Below are positions 16,149-23,599 of a stretch of 25,436 nucleotides of DNA, piece after piece. The DNA is taken from NCBI RefSeq assembly GCF_047807365.1, contig NZ_JBLOUI010000037.1, positions 1 through 25,436 on the forward strand, written 5' to 3'. This stretch comes from Peptacetobacter sp900539645 (lineage in GTDB: Bacteria; Bacillota; Clostridia; Peptostreptococcales; Peptostreptococcaceae). Positions within the stretch are counted from its first letter, which is position 1. Each line of letters starts with the position of its first letter. A program made the position numbers and the translations under genes. Under the pieces are notes generated by a model. That model did no database searches and was not told where the DNA came from. It saw only the letters and a list, made by a program, of their open reading frames with translations.

Positions 16149-16952
16149 TTGGCTACTAAAAAAAAGAAATCAAAGTTAAGATTTTACATAGTTGTAGGAT
16201 TAATTGCGTTCTTTAGCATATATATAATAGGATTTTTTGCAGCCTCTAAAATCGACACAAAAGAAGAGGATAACAAACTTGTACGGGAGGAAAATGTGGC
16301 GGATAGCACATTACCTCTACTATCTCAGCTGGAGTCTAGTGGAAAGGTATATATTTCTGATGAAAAAACAGATACCAATATAAAAATTGAAAAAGATCGT
16401 TGGACAGACTATAAATACTATTTTAATGAATTTAGCAGAGTTAGAAATGCTATTTCGTTTGAGCCTACATATAGTGGATATTCTTCAAATGGGATTAAAT
16501 TTTCTACAGATTTAGATTTCTTAAAAGTATATACAGTAGAGAAGGAAGAATTCTACAAAATTCCTGTTTCTCAAAAGAAGGATTTTGAAAAGGTAATAAA
16601 TGAAAGTATTTATACTTCTTTTGATTTTGCAATAAATGACAAGAAATGGAAGAGTGTACATATTTCTAAAGGACAGGATGTTAAAAATATACATAAATGG
16701 AAGTACAATAATCTTGTGAGTAAGATGAGATACAAAAGACACGTCGGAAAAGTTCAGCCAGAAAAAGCAAGAGATAAGAGTAAATATAACTACAGTGTTT
16801 ATATAGATGGAGAAGGATTTAGTATAAGAATTGATACTATGGGACCTAACTATATAAAAATAATCTCTGGGGAAAAAGGCGAATATGTGGCATATTATGA
16901 AGTGTACAACGATATGTATAAATATATAAAAGAGAATATATTTAAAGAGTAA
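16149..16952 (+). CDS. Single-pass membrane protein of unknown function
   Basis: I do not recognise this protein. A Lys-rich start (ATKKKKSK) is followed by one hydrophobic segment at about residues 11-32, then a hydrophilic 235-aa domain that should face outside. The C-terminal part has a beta-rich look (YNYSVYIDGEGFSIRIDTM, then alternating Tyr/Ile). It starts at TTG 16149, with GGGGGAGG directly upstream; no ATG is closer. It follows rsmA by 39 bases and ends in a strong terminator, so it is probably the last gene of the rnmV-rsmA transcript. No catalytic motif is visible. A cell-envelope role is a guess. Confidence 0.75.
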   Translation: MATKKKKSKLRFYIVVGLIAFFSIYIIGFFAASKIDTKEEDNKLVREENVADSTLPLLSQLESSGKVYISDEKTDTNIKIEKDRWTDYKYYFNEFSRVRNAISFEPTYSGYSSNGIKFSTDLDFLKVYTVEKEEFYKIPVSQKKDFEKVINESIYTSFDFAINDKKWKSVHISKGQDVKNIHKWKYNNLVSKMRYKRHVGKVQPEKARDKSKYNYSVYIDGEGFSIRIDTMGPNYIKIISGEKGEYVAYYEVYNDMYKYIKENIFKE

Positions 16953-16953
16953 T

Positions 16954-16993
16954 AAAAAAGGAGTAATCGAAAAAATTCGATTGCTCCTTTTTT
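16954..16993. terminator. Bidirectional terminator between the membrane-protein gene and murC
   Basis: AAAAAAGGAGTAATCGA at 16954-16970 pairs with 16977-16993 with a single G-U pair, around a six-base loop. The A-rich left arm and T-rich right arm make it usable in both directions, fitting the convergent genes. Confidence 0.9.
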
Positions 16994-16994
16994 A

Positions 16995-18362
16995 TTATTT
17001 ATTCTGATTTCCTTTAGCAACAAGAGCTTCAGCAACTTTGAATATAGGACCAGCACCTGCAGTTATTACAAAGTCGTCTGGTTCTACATTGTCAGCAAGA
17101 TATTCAACTATATCGTCGAATTCTTTTATGTACTTAGCATCTATATTGTTGTGATATAGTTTTTCAACTAAATCTGTAGAGTGAATATCACCAGGGTCAG
17201 TTTCTCTAGCTGCGTATATATCAGTTACGATAACTTTATCAGCTGCGAAGAAAGCATCTGAGAATTCATTAAGTAGTGATTTAGTTCTTGAATATGTATG
17301 AGGCTGGAATATGCACCATAATCTATTCTTTTTAATTCTCTTAGCTGTAGAAAGAGTAGATTTTAGTTCTGTTGGATGGTGAGCGTAGTCATCTACAACA
17401 GTTGCTCCGTTGTATTTTCCTTTAAGCTCAAATCTTCTTCCGACACCTCTATATTTTTTAATATTTCTTTTTATAGTTTCTACATCTATACCAGATACTA
17501 TAGAAGTTATTATTGCTGCAACAGCATTGTATATGTTGTGAAGTCCCCGAACAGATAATTCAAATTTGCCTAAATCTTCTCCATTGTAAACTAAATCGAA
17601 TATACCACATCCAAGTTCATCAAATTCTATATTTTTGATTACAGCATCGTTATCTTTATTGCTACCGTATTTTATAACTGTAGCTTTTACATCGTAAAGT
17701 ATATCAGCTGTGTTTTCATCATCTCCATTTATTATGAAGTATCCATCAGGAGGTAAAAGCTTACCAAATTTATTGAATGAAGCTTTGATTTCATCTATTC
17801 CTGAGAAATAGTCAAGATGGTCTTCTTCTATATTTAAAACTATAGATATTTTTGGATTGAAGTTTAGGAAACTATCTACGTATTCACAAGCTTCTGTTAT
17901 AAAGTGATTAGAATGTCCTATTTTGACATTACCACCTATCATACTTAAGTTTCCTCCTACAAGTATTGTAGGATCTAGGTCAGCGTATTCAAATATAGTC
18001 GAAAGCATTGATGTTGTAGATGTTTTTCCGTGAGTACCAGATACTGCGATAGAGTTTTTATACTCTCTCATTATCTGACCTAAAAAAGCAGCTCTATTTA
18101 CTATTAGTTTATTTTTCTTTCTAGCAGCCATAAGCTCTTCATTATCAGGGCGTATAGCAGCTGTATAAACAACCATGTTTACGTCGTCAGAAATATTTTC
18201 TTTTCTCTGTCCTATAAATATTTCAGCACCTTGGTTCCTAAGTTTTTCTGTCATAGGTGATTCCTGAGAGTCAGAACCTGAAACATGATATCCTTTATTA
18301 AGGCAGATTTCAGCTAATGCACTCATACTGATTCCGCCAATTCCTATGAAATGTATATTCAT
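16995..18362 (-). CDS. murC: UDP-N-acetylmuramate--L-alanine ligase
   Basis: Adds the first L-alanine of the peptidoglycan stem peptide to UDP-MurNAc using ATP. MNIHFIGIGGISMSALAEI is the typical N-terminus, with the UDP-binding glycines. GTHGKTSTT at residues 109-117 is the ATP-binding P-loop of Mur ligases. A YAHHPTE motif follows in the C-terminal domain. I start at the ATG at 18362, giving 455 aa, the usual length. The longer frame upstream crosses the promoter and encodes unrelated residues. AAAGAAAGGG lies upstream of the start. It is divergent from purR and pairs functionally with glmU, both in peptidoglycan synthesis. Confidence 0.96.
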   Translation of the reverse strand: MNIHFIGIGGISMSALAEICLNKGYHVSGSDSQESPMTEKLRNQGAEIFIGQRKENISDDVNMVVYTAAIRPDNEELMAARKKNKLIVNRAAFLGQIMREYKNSIAVSGTHGKTSTTSMLSTIFEYADLDPTILVGGNLSMIGGNVKIGHSNHFITEACEYVDSFLNFNPKISIVLNIEEDHLDYFSGIDEIKASFNKFGKLLPPDGYFIINGDDENTADILYDVKATVIKYGSNKDNDAVIKNIEFDELGCGIFDLVYNGEDLGKFELSVRGLHNIYNAVAAIITSIVSGIDVETIKRNIKKYRGVGRRFELKGKYNGATVVDDYAHHPTELKSTLSTAKRIKKNRLWCIFQPHTYSRTKSLLNEFSDAFFAADKVIVTDIYAARETDPGDIHSTDLVEKLYHNNIDAKYIKEFDDIVEYLADNVEPDDFVITAGAGPIFKVAEALVAKGNQNK

Positions 18363-18455
18363 GATAAAAACAACCCTTTCTTTTATATAAAGTAATACAA
18401 TCGAACGTTTTTGTGATATAATAAGATAATGTGCGATATTTCTCGAACACAAGAA

Positions 18456-18485
18456 ATTATACAAAAAACAAAACTGTATTATCAA
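18456..18485 (-). promoter_or_regulatory. Probable murC promoter
   Basis: Reading the minus strand, TTGATA (18485-18480) is followed after an 18-base spacer by a perfect TATAAT (18461-18456). Transcription would start around 18449, about 87 bases before the murC ATG. This lies inside the longer frame that extends upstream of murC, which supports the shorter start. Confidence 0.65.
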
Positions 18486-18566
18486 CATAGTAATTATTAT
18501 ATCACAAGTAAATTTGTTGTGCATCAGTTTTAACGGCGATTAAGAATCAGCAGGGGGAAATAGATT

Positions 18567-19421
18567 ATGAAATTTAAAAGAACGGAAAGAATAGGAGCGA
18601 TAGTGAAGATACTATCTGATAACCCGAACAAAATATACACTCTTAGCTATTTTACAAATCAGTTTAATGCAGCTAAGTCTACAATAAGTGAAGATCTTCT
18701 TGTTGTTAAAAGTGTATTTGAAAAACTACATTTAGGAAAAGTAATAACAATATCAGGAGCGGCTGGTGGAGTAAAATACATACCAAAAACATCTAAACAA
18801 GAAAATGCAGAATTTCTAATGGAACTTTGTAACAGAATTAAAGACGAAGGAAGAATACTATCAGGTGGATTTTTATACCTAATAGACCTTATCTATGATC
18901 CTGGAACAGTTTCAAAAATAGGAAAGATATTTGCCTCTAATATAGATTATACTGATGCTGATTATGTTGTTACAATGGAAACTAAAGGTATTCCAATGGC
19001 TCTTATGACTGCAAATGCTATGAATTTACCATTAGTAATCATAAGAAAAGACATAAAAGTATCAGAAGGACCTACACTTAGTATGACATATGTCAGCGGA
19101 AACAGCGGAAAATTAGAAAGTATGAGTTTACCTAGAAAAGCTCTTAAACCAGACAGCAAGGTTATAATAATAGACGACTTCATGAGAGGTGGAGGAACTA
19201 TTAAAGGTATGATAGACCTAATGAAAGAATTTAGTGCGGAAGTAATCGGAATCGGTGTATTTATATCTACTATGAAACCAGAAGAAAAAATGGTTGAGGA
19301 CTATATATCATTAATTCAGCTTGATGTGCAGGGAAATGAAATAATAGTTGAACCAAATAAAGATATTTTAGCGGATACTGAATCGGAAGAAATAATAGAC
19401 GTTAATTTAGAAGAAGAATAA
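18567..19421 (+). CDS. purR: PurR family transcriptional regulator (PRPP-binding)
   Basis: Firmicutes PurR-type regulator of purine genes, with an N-terminal winged helix (about 1-75) and a C-terminal phosphoribosyltransferase-like domain that senses PRPP. The PRPP loop is VIIIDDFMRGGGT at residues 199-211. The wing/helix segment around AAKSTISEDLLVVK is visible near 35-48. Length 284 aa is normal. GGGGGAAA precedes the ATG. It is divergent from murC and shares the intergenic region with it. prs, which makes PRPP, is encoded 1.7 kb downstream. Confidence 0.95.
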   Translation: MKFKRTERIGAIVKILSDNPNKIYTLSYFTNQFNAAKSTISEDLLVVKSVFEKLHLGKVITISGAAGGVKYIPKTSKQENAEFLMELCNRIKDEGRILSGGFLYLIDLIYDPGTVSKIGKIFASNIDYTDADYVVTMETKGIPMALMTANAMNLPLVIIRKDIKVSEGPTLSMTYVSGNSGKLESMSLPRKALKPDSKVIIIDDFMRGGGTIKGMIDLMKEFSAEVIGIGVFISTMKPEEKMVEDYISLIQLDVQGNEIIVEPNKDILADTESEEIIDVNLEEE

Positions 19422-19429
19422 TTAAAATT

Positions 19430-19463
19430 GAGACTGTTATAAATTTTGTAGCAGTCTCTTTTT
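19430..19463 (+). terminator. Rho-independent terminator after purR
   Basis: GAGACTG at 19430-19436 pairs with CAGTCTC at 19452-19458. Pairing extends inward with G-U pairs, and five T residues follow. The rest of the gap to glmU (about 190 bases, A-rich) holds no gene, in particular no spoVG. Confidence 0.85.
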
Positions 19464-19652
19464 GTGTAGTAAAGGTTGAATTATATAAATAAACAGAATT
19501 TTGAACTTAAAAAAAAAATAAAATAAAGGGACAATTTCAAAAGATATGTACATTTTCAACGAAAAGTGATATATTTAAAGATAATAATGCGATTTTTTAT
19601 TAAATTAAATATTTTAAAAAAATAAACGAATTAGTCAATGGAGAGATGTTAA

Positions 19653-21056
19653 ATGAAATTTAAGTCAATAATACTTGCTGCGGGCAAGGGAACAAGAATG
19701 AAATCAAAATACCCAAAGGTAATACACAAAGTATGTGGTAAAGAGATGGTAAACCATGTAGTTGATACTTCTAAAAAATCAGGGGTAGAAGAAACGATAG
19801 TAGTTCTTGGACATGGAGCTGAAGCCGTAAGAGAAAGACTTTCAGACGATATAATAACAGTTATGCAGACAGAACAGCTAGGAACAGCACATGCTGTAAG
19901 AATGGCTGAAGAATATATAGAAGACGAAGATACTATAGTAGTATTATGTGGAGATACTCCACTTATAAAGGAAGATACTCTTAAAAAATTATTTGAATAC
20001 CATGTAGAAAACAACTGCCACACAACAGTTCTTTCAACAATAGTAGAGGACCCTACAGGGTATGGAAGAATAATAAGAGATGAAAATGGCGACCTACTAA
20101 AAATAGTAGAACAGAAAGATGCTAGTGAAGAAGAAAAACTAGTAAAAGAAATAAACTCAGGAATATACTGCTTCAACGGTAAAAGCCTAAAAGAAGCTTT
20201 AAAAGAAATAAACAACGACAATGCACAGGGAGAATACTATCTTCCAGATGCTATAAAAGTAATGAGAGAAAAATCTCTAAAAGTTGGAGCATTTGCAGGT
20301 TCTTCAATAGAAGAATTAATGGGTGTAAACTCAAGATTACAGCTTTCTCAGGCTGAAAAAGCTATGAGAAAAAGAATAAATGAATTCCACATGGCAAATG
20401 GTGTAACTATGATAGATCCTGATACTACATACATAGAAGCTGATGTAGAAATAGGAAATGATACAATAGTATACCCAGGAGTTAATTTAGTTGGTAAAAC
20501 AAAAATAGGTTCTGACTGTATAATAGGTATGAACTCATCAATAACTGATTCAATAGTTGGAGATGGAACAGAAATAAAAATATCTACTTTATTAGAAGCT
20601 AAAGTTGGAGAAAATACAAAAGTTGGACCATATGCATATCTAAGACCTAAAGCAGATGTAGGAAATGGATGTAAAGTAGGAGATTTCGTTGAAATCAAAA
20701 ATGCTAAATTCGGCGATGGATCTAAAGCATCACACTTATCTTACATAGGAGATGCTGAAGTAGGTAAAAATGTAAACGTAGGATGCGGTGTTGTATTTGT
20801 AAACTACGATGGTGTACATAAATTTAGATCAGTAGTAAAAGACAATGCATTCATAGGTTCAAACTCAAATCTAGTAGCTCCAGTTACTGTTGAGGAACAG
20901 GGATATATAGCTACTGGTTCTACAATAACAGACGATGTTCCTAGAAGATCACTTGCAATAGCAAGACAAAGACAGTGTATAAAAGAAAATTGGATGGATA
21001 AAAAAGAAGCTAGAGATAAGAAATTATCTGAAGAGAAAGCAAAAAATAAAAAATAA
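19653..21056 (+). CDS. glmU: Bifunctional UDP-GlcNAc pyrophosphorylase / glucosamine-1-phosphate N-acetyltransferase
   Basis: Makes UDP-GlcNAc for peptidoglycan and other wall polymers. The N-terminal uridyltransferase shows ILAAGKGTRMKSKYPK at residues 7-22 and LCGDTPL. The C-terminal left-handed beta helix (from about 255) shows many hexapeptide repeats and the acetyltransferase segment GDFVEIKNAKFG with SHLSYIGDAEVG. Length 467 aa is normal. GGAGAGATG precedes the ATG. A Lys-rich tail ends the protein. It is followed by prs after 89 bases, as in Bacillus and Clostridia. Confidence 0.97.
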   Translation: MKFKSIILAAGKGTRMKSKYPKVIHKVCGKEMVNHVVDTSKKSGVEETIVVLGHGAEAVRERLSDDIITVMQTEQLGTAHAVRMAEEYIEDEDTIVVLCGDTPLIKEDTLKKLFEYHVENNCHTTVLSTIVEDPTGYGRIIRDENGDLLKIVEQKDASEEEKLVKEINSGIYCFNGKSLKEALKEINNDNAQGEYYLPDAIKVMREKSLKVGAFAGSSIEELMGVNSRLQLSQAEKAMRKRINEFHMANGVTMIDPDTTYIEADVEIGNDTIVYPGVNLVGKTKIGSDCIIGMNSSITDSIVGDGTEIKISTLLEAKVGENTKVGPYAYLRPKADVGNGCKVGDFVEIKNAKFGDGSKASHLSYIGDAEVGKNVNVGCGVVFVNYDGVHKFRSVVKDNAFIGSNSNLVAPVTVEEQGYIATGSTITDDVPRRSLAIARQRQCIKENWMDKKEARDKKLSEEKAKNKK

Positions 21057-21145
21057 TATCTTGGGATATTAATTAAACTTGATTTCTTTTTAAACTTTTG
21101 GTTTAAATAGTTATATATTGTTAAAATGTTTGGAGGGTTAACTAA

Positions 21146-22096
21146 ATGAATACTAGCGGTAGCGAAATCAAAATACTTGCCGGTAACGCATCTAAAGAAC
21201 TTGCTGAAAAAATAGCTAAACAGTTAAACGTACCAGTTCTTGACTGTGAAGTTGGAACATTCAGCGATGGTGAAATATGTGTTAACATGAACGAAACTGT
21301 AAGAGGTTGCGACGTTTTCGTTGTTCAGTCTACTAACAGTCCGGTAAACAACAACTTAATGGAACTATTAATAATGATAGATGCACTTAAGAGAGCATCT
21401 GCAGGAAGAATAACTGCTGTAATACCATACTATGGTTATGCAAGACAGGACAGAAAAGCGAAAGCAAGAGATCCAATCACAGCTAAATTAGTTGCTAACT
21501 TAATAGTAGCAGCTGGTGCAGATAGAGTCTTAACTATGGACTTACATGCATCTCAGATACAGGGATACTTCGATATACCTCTAGATCACTTACTAGGTGG
21601 TCCATTACTATCTGAATACTTCAACGAAAAAAATATAGAAGATTTAGTAGTAGTATCTCCTGACCTTGGTAGTGTTACAAGATCTAGAAAATTTGCTAAT
21701 TCATTAAATGGTGAAGTGCCAATAGCTATAATAGACAAAAGAAGACCAAGACCAAATGTATGTGAAGTTATGAACTTAATAGGTGAGGTTGAAGGTAAAA
21801 ACGTAATACTTCTTGACGATATGATAGATACTGCAGGAACAATAGTAAATGCAGTTGAAGCAGTTAAAAAATTCGGTGCTAAAGATGTTTACGTTTGCTG
21901 TACACACGCTGTTTTATCAGGTCCAGCTATAGAAAGAATAGAAAATTCTTCAATGAAAGAATTAGTTGTTCTTGATACTATACAGTTACCAGAAGAAAAA
22001 CAGATAGAAAAAATAAAAGTTAAATCAGTAGCTCCTATATTTGCAGAAGCTATAGATAAAATATTCAGCAACAAATCAGTAAGTGAATTATTCTAA
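21146..22096 (+). CDS. prs: Ribose-phosphate pyrophosphokinase
   Basis: Forms PRPP from ribose 5-phosphate and ATP for purine, pyrimidine, His, Trp and NAD synthesis. The ATP region YYGYARQDRKAKARDPITAK lies at about 95-114. The divalent-metal region MDLHASQIQGYFDIP is at 131-145, and the PRPP/ribose-5-phosphate loop VILLDDMIDTAGT is at 220-232. Length 316 aa is normal. TGGAGGG precedes the ATG. All seven Gln codons are CAG, in line with high expression. A large stem-loop terminator follows it and marks the end of the conserved block. Confidence 0.98.
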   Translation: MNTSGSEIKILAGNASKELAEKIAKQLNVPVLDCEVGTFSDGEICVNMNETVRGCDVFVVQSTNSPVNNNLMELLIMIDALKRASAGRITAVIPYYGYARQDRKAKARDPITAKLVANLIVAAGADRVLTMDLHASQIQGYFDIPLDHLLGGPLLSEYFNEKNIEDLVVVSPDLGSVTRSRKFANSLNGEVPIAIIDKRRPRPNVCEVMNLIGEVEGKNVILLDDMIDTAGTIVNAVEAVKKFGAKDVYVCCTHAVLSGPAIERIENSSMKELVVLDTIQLPEEKQIEKIKVKSVAPIFAEAIDKIFSNKSVSELF

Positions 22097-22111
22097 TTGA
22101 ATATAAGTAGG

Positions 22112-22189
22112 AAGAGGAGTAACTATAATAGTACTTGCGCCTATTCAGGCGACAGGCGTACTATTTGGAGTTATCTCCTCTTTTTTTGG
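22112..22189 (+). terminator. Three-tier hairpin terminator after prs
   Basis: The outer stem AAGAGGAGTAACT (22112-22124) pairs with 22169-22182 with one bulge. A middle stem AATAGTAC (22127-22134) pairs with 22158-22165. An inner CGCC/GGCG stem (22138-22141 with 22048-22051 shifted into this window as 22148-22151) closes a TATTCA loop. A T run ends at 22187. It is larger than the other terminators here. Confidence 0.85.
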
Positions 22190-22535
22190 AGAATAAAAAT
22201 TAATTATAATAATATATATGAAGAATCATAAATAACATAATAAAATCAGTTTGTATAGAAGAAAAAATAAAAAAATTTCCAAATGAATTGTTTAGATGTC
22301 AGCAACATATAATATCAATAGCTAGAGTATGATTAAATTATTGCAAATAGTATAGATAGAATAATAAATATAAGTGATGAAAAGATTTAATAAAATAAAA
22401 TTTATATATATAAATAAAATATTGACGAAAATATATTAATATGATATTTTTAAATAAAGAATATATTTATTTTTCGGAGGTTATATAAATTCACTTAAAA
22501 ATAATAAAATTTATTTTAAAATAGAAGTGATTTTT
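22190..22535. other. Very AT-rich intergenic region, no gene seen
   Basis: All short open frames in this stretch are interrupted within about 20 codons and lack ribosome binding sites. It holds the promoter listed separately and an orphan CGGAGG at 22475-22480 with no ATG, GTG or TTG at a usable distance after it. Composition is even more AT-biased than the core genes. Confidence 0.6.
22422..22450 (+). promoter_or_regulatory. Possible promoter of the exported-protein gene
   Basis: TTGACG at 22422-22427 and TATTTT at 22445-22450 are separated by 17 bases. The -35 is five of six and the -10 four of six. It lies about 80 bases before the exported-protein start. Confidence 0.45.
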
Positions 22536-23114
22536 ATGAAAAATAAAAAAATTATGTCAATAGGATTAGCAGTAGTTTTCTGTATAGCATTTTCAAATTT
22601 AAATGTAATGGCATTAAATAATAGTTCTAACTATTTGGAAATAAGTGATAGTGAACTGAAAGAATTAGAAGAGTTTTTCCCAGAAGATACAGAGTTTTCA
22701 GATGATGAAGTTGATAAACGTTTGATTAGATTAGGAGAATTTACTCAAGAAGAAATTGATAAAATAAATGCTGAATATGATAAGAGTATAGTACCTTTTG
22801 CTACAAAGGTTAATGGTGTAAATAAATATAAAACATTTAAAAGTAATGGAAAAAATTATTTACATATATACATAAGTGGTAAAACTTTACAAAAGATAAA
22901 GGCTGGAGCAAATGTTGCTTCTGCGTTAGGTGGATATATACCTTCTAAGTTTTTATCAATAGCGGTTATAGTTATAAGTGTTGTGTTAGGAACAAAATTA
23001 GATGGTATAGATACTAGATATGGTATTATACTTAAATATGTAGAAGATAAATGGAACTTCCAAGGAGCTACATATACATATAGGTATCAAGGATGGTCAT
23101 ATCAGACAGCTTAG
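22536..23114 (+). CDS. Exported protein of unknown function with acidic linker and hydrophobic Gly/Ile segment
   Basis: I do not recognise a named family. Residues 1-26 form a classical signal peptide with a possible cut after VMA. Residues 34-82 are very acidic (for example ELKELEEFFPEDTEFSDDE). From about 91 the sequence turns basic (KVNGVNKYKTFKSNGK). A Gly/Ile-rich hydrophobic stretch lies at about 126-152 (ASALGGYIP...SIAVIVISVVLG), and an aromatic C-terminus ends in TYRYQGWSYQTA. I start at the ATG at 22536, since the GTG at 22527 lies in the weak SD. The layout (leader, acidic pro-region, basic membrane-active core) resembles secreted bacteriocin-like precursors, and a small four-helix protein follows. 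That role is inference. Confidence 0.7.
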   Translation: MKNKKIMSIGLAVVFCIAFSNLNVMALNNSSNYLEISDSELKELEEFFPEDTEFSDDEVDKRLIRLGEFTQEEIDKINAEYDKSIVPFATKVNGVNKYKTFKSNGKNYLHIYISGKTLQKIKAGANVASALGGYIPSKFLSIAVIVISVVLGTKLDGIDTRYGIILKYVEDKWNFQGATYTYRYQGWSYQTA

Positions 23115-23128
23115 GGAGTTGATGATAT

Positions 23129-23458
23129 ATGTTAAATAAAAATGCTATTAGTAGAATTTTATTCTATTTTGTATTTGTGTTTATGATTTATTTTACAGGA
23201 AATAACATTCACTATGTTAGTACATTATTTATAGGTGCTTTACTTGCTAGTGTTATATTTATTATAATGAGTAAAAAAAGCGAGAATGTGATTGGTATAA
23301 AATATGGAATAAGTTATTCTATATCAGATTTAATAATAGTATTTTCAGCAATTTTATATCAGATACAAAGTGGAATATATGAAAATATTGTGGTGCCTAT
23401 TGTTATTGTGATTATATGTTACATGGCTTTAGTTATTTATTATAGTAGAAAAAAATAA
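23129..23458 (+). CDS. Small four-helix membrane protein, possible immunity partner
   Basis: Unrecognised 109-aa protein made almost entirely of four hydrophobic segments at about residues 8-23, 28-48, 63-83 and 87-105, with a Lys/Arg C-terminus (YYSRKK). The ATG lies 14 bases after the exported-protein stop, with AGGGAG upstream, and a terminator follows immediately. The two therefore form a dedicated two-gene unit. Small multi-helix membrane proteins behind secreted peptide genes are often immunity proteins, but nothing in this sequence proves that. It has no transporter ATPase nearby. Confidence 0.65.
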   Translation: MLNKNAISRILFYFVFVFMIYFTGNNIHYVSTLFIGALLASVIFIIMSKKSENVIGIKYGISYSISDLIIVFSAILYQIQSGIYENIVVPIVIVIICYMALVIYYSRKK

Positions 23459-23465
23459 AATTCAT

Positions 23466-23526
23466 AAAAGGAAACAATTTAGTTGTATACGATGTATATA
23501 ATAATTAAAATTGTTTCCTTTTTTTA
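23466..23526 (+). terminator. Rho-independent terminator after the exported/four-helix gene pair
   Basis: AAAAGGAAACAATTT at 23466-23480 pairs perfectly with 23508-23522, a 15-base-pair stem with a 27-base loop, followed by more T. It isolates the pair from pilT. Confidence 0.88.
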
Positions 23527-23599
23527 TAAATTTGAGAAATAAATATATCATCTTTTGTAAATAATAATTATAGAAATATAATTTACAGGAGATGATTTT

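Noticed and set aside
18363..18524. 54-residue N-terminal extension of MurC
   Set aside because: It spans a good minus-strand promoter and the MurC family begins at MNIHFIGIGG; the extension is hydrophobic read-through of noncoding DNA.
19649..20221. 190-codon minus-strand open frame opposite glmU
   Set aside because: Ser/Phe/Ile-rich antisense shadow of the well-identified glmU N-terminal domain.
21089..21107. TTTAAAC/GTTTAAA inverted repeat between glmU and prs as a terminator
   Set aside because: The seven-base stem is almost all A-T and has no T tail; it is unlikely to stop transcription.
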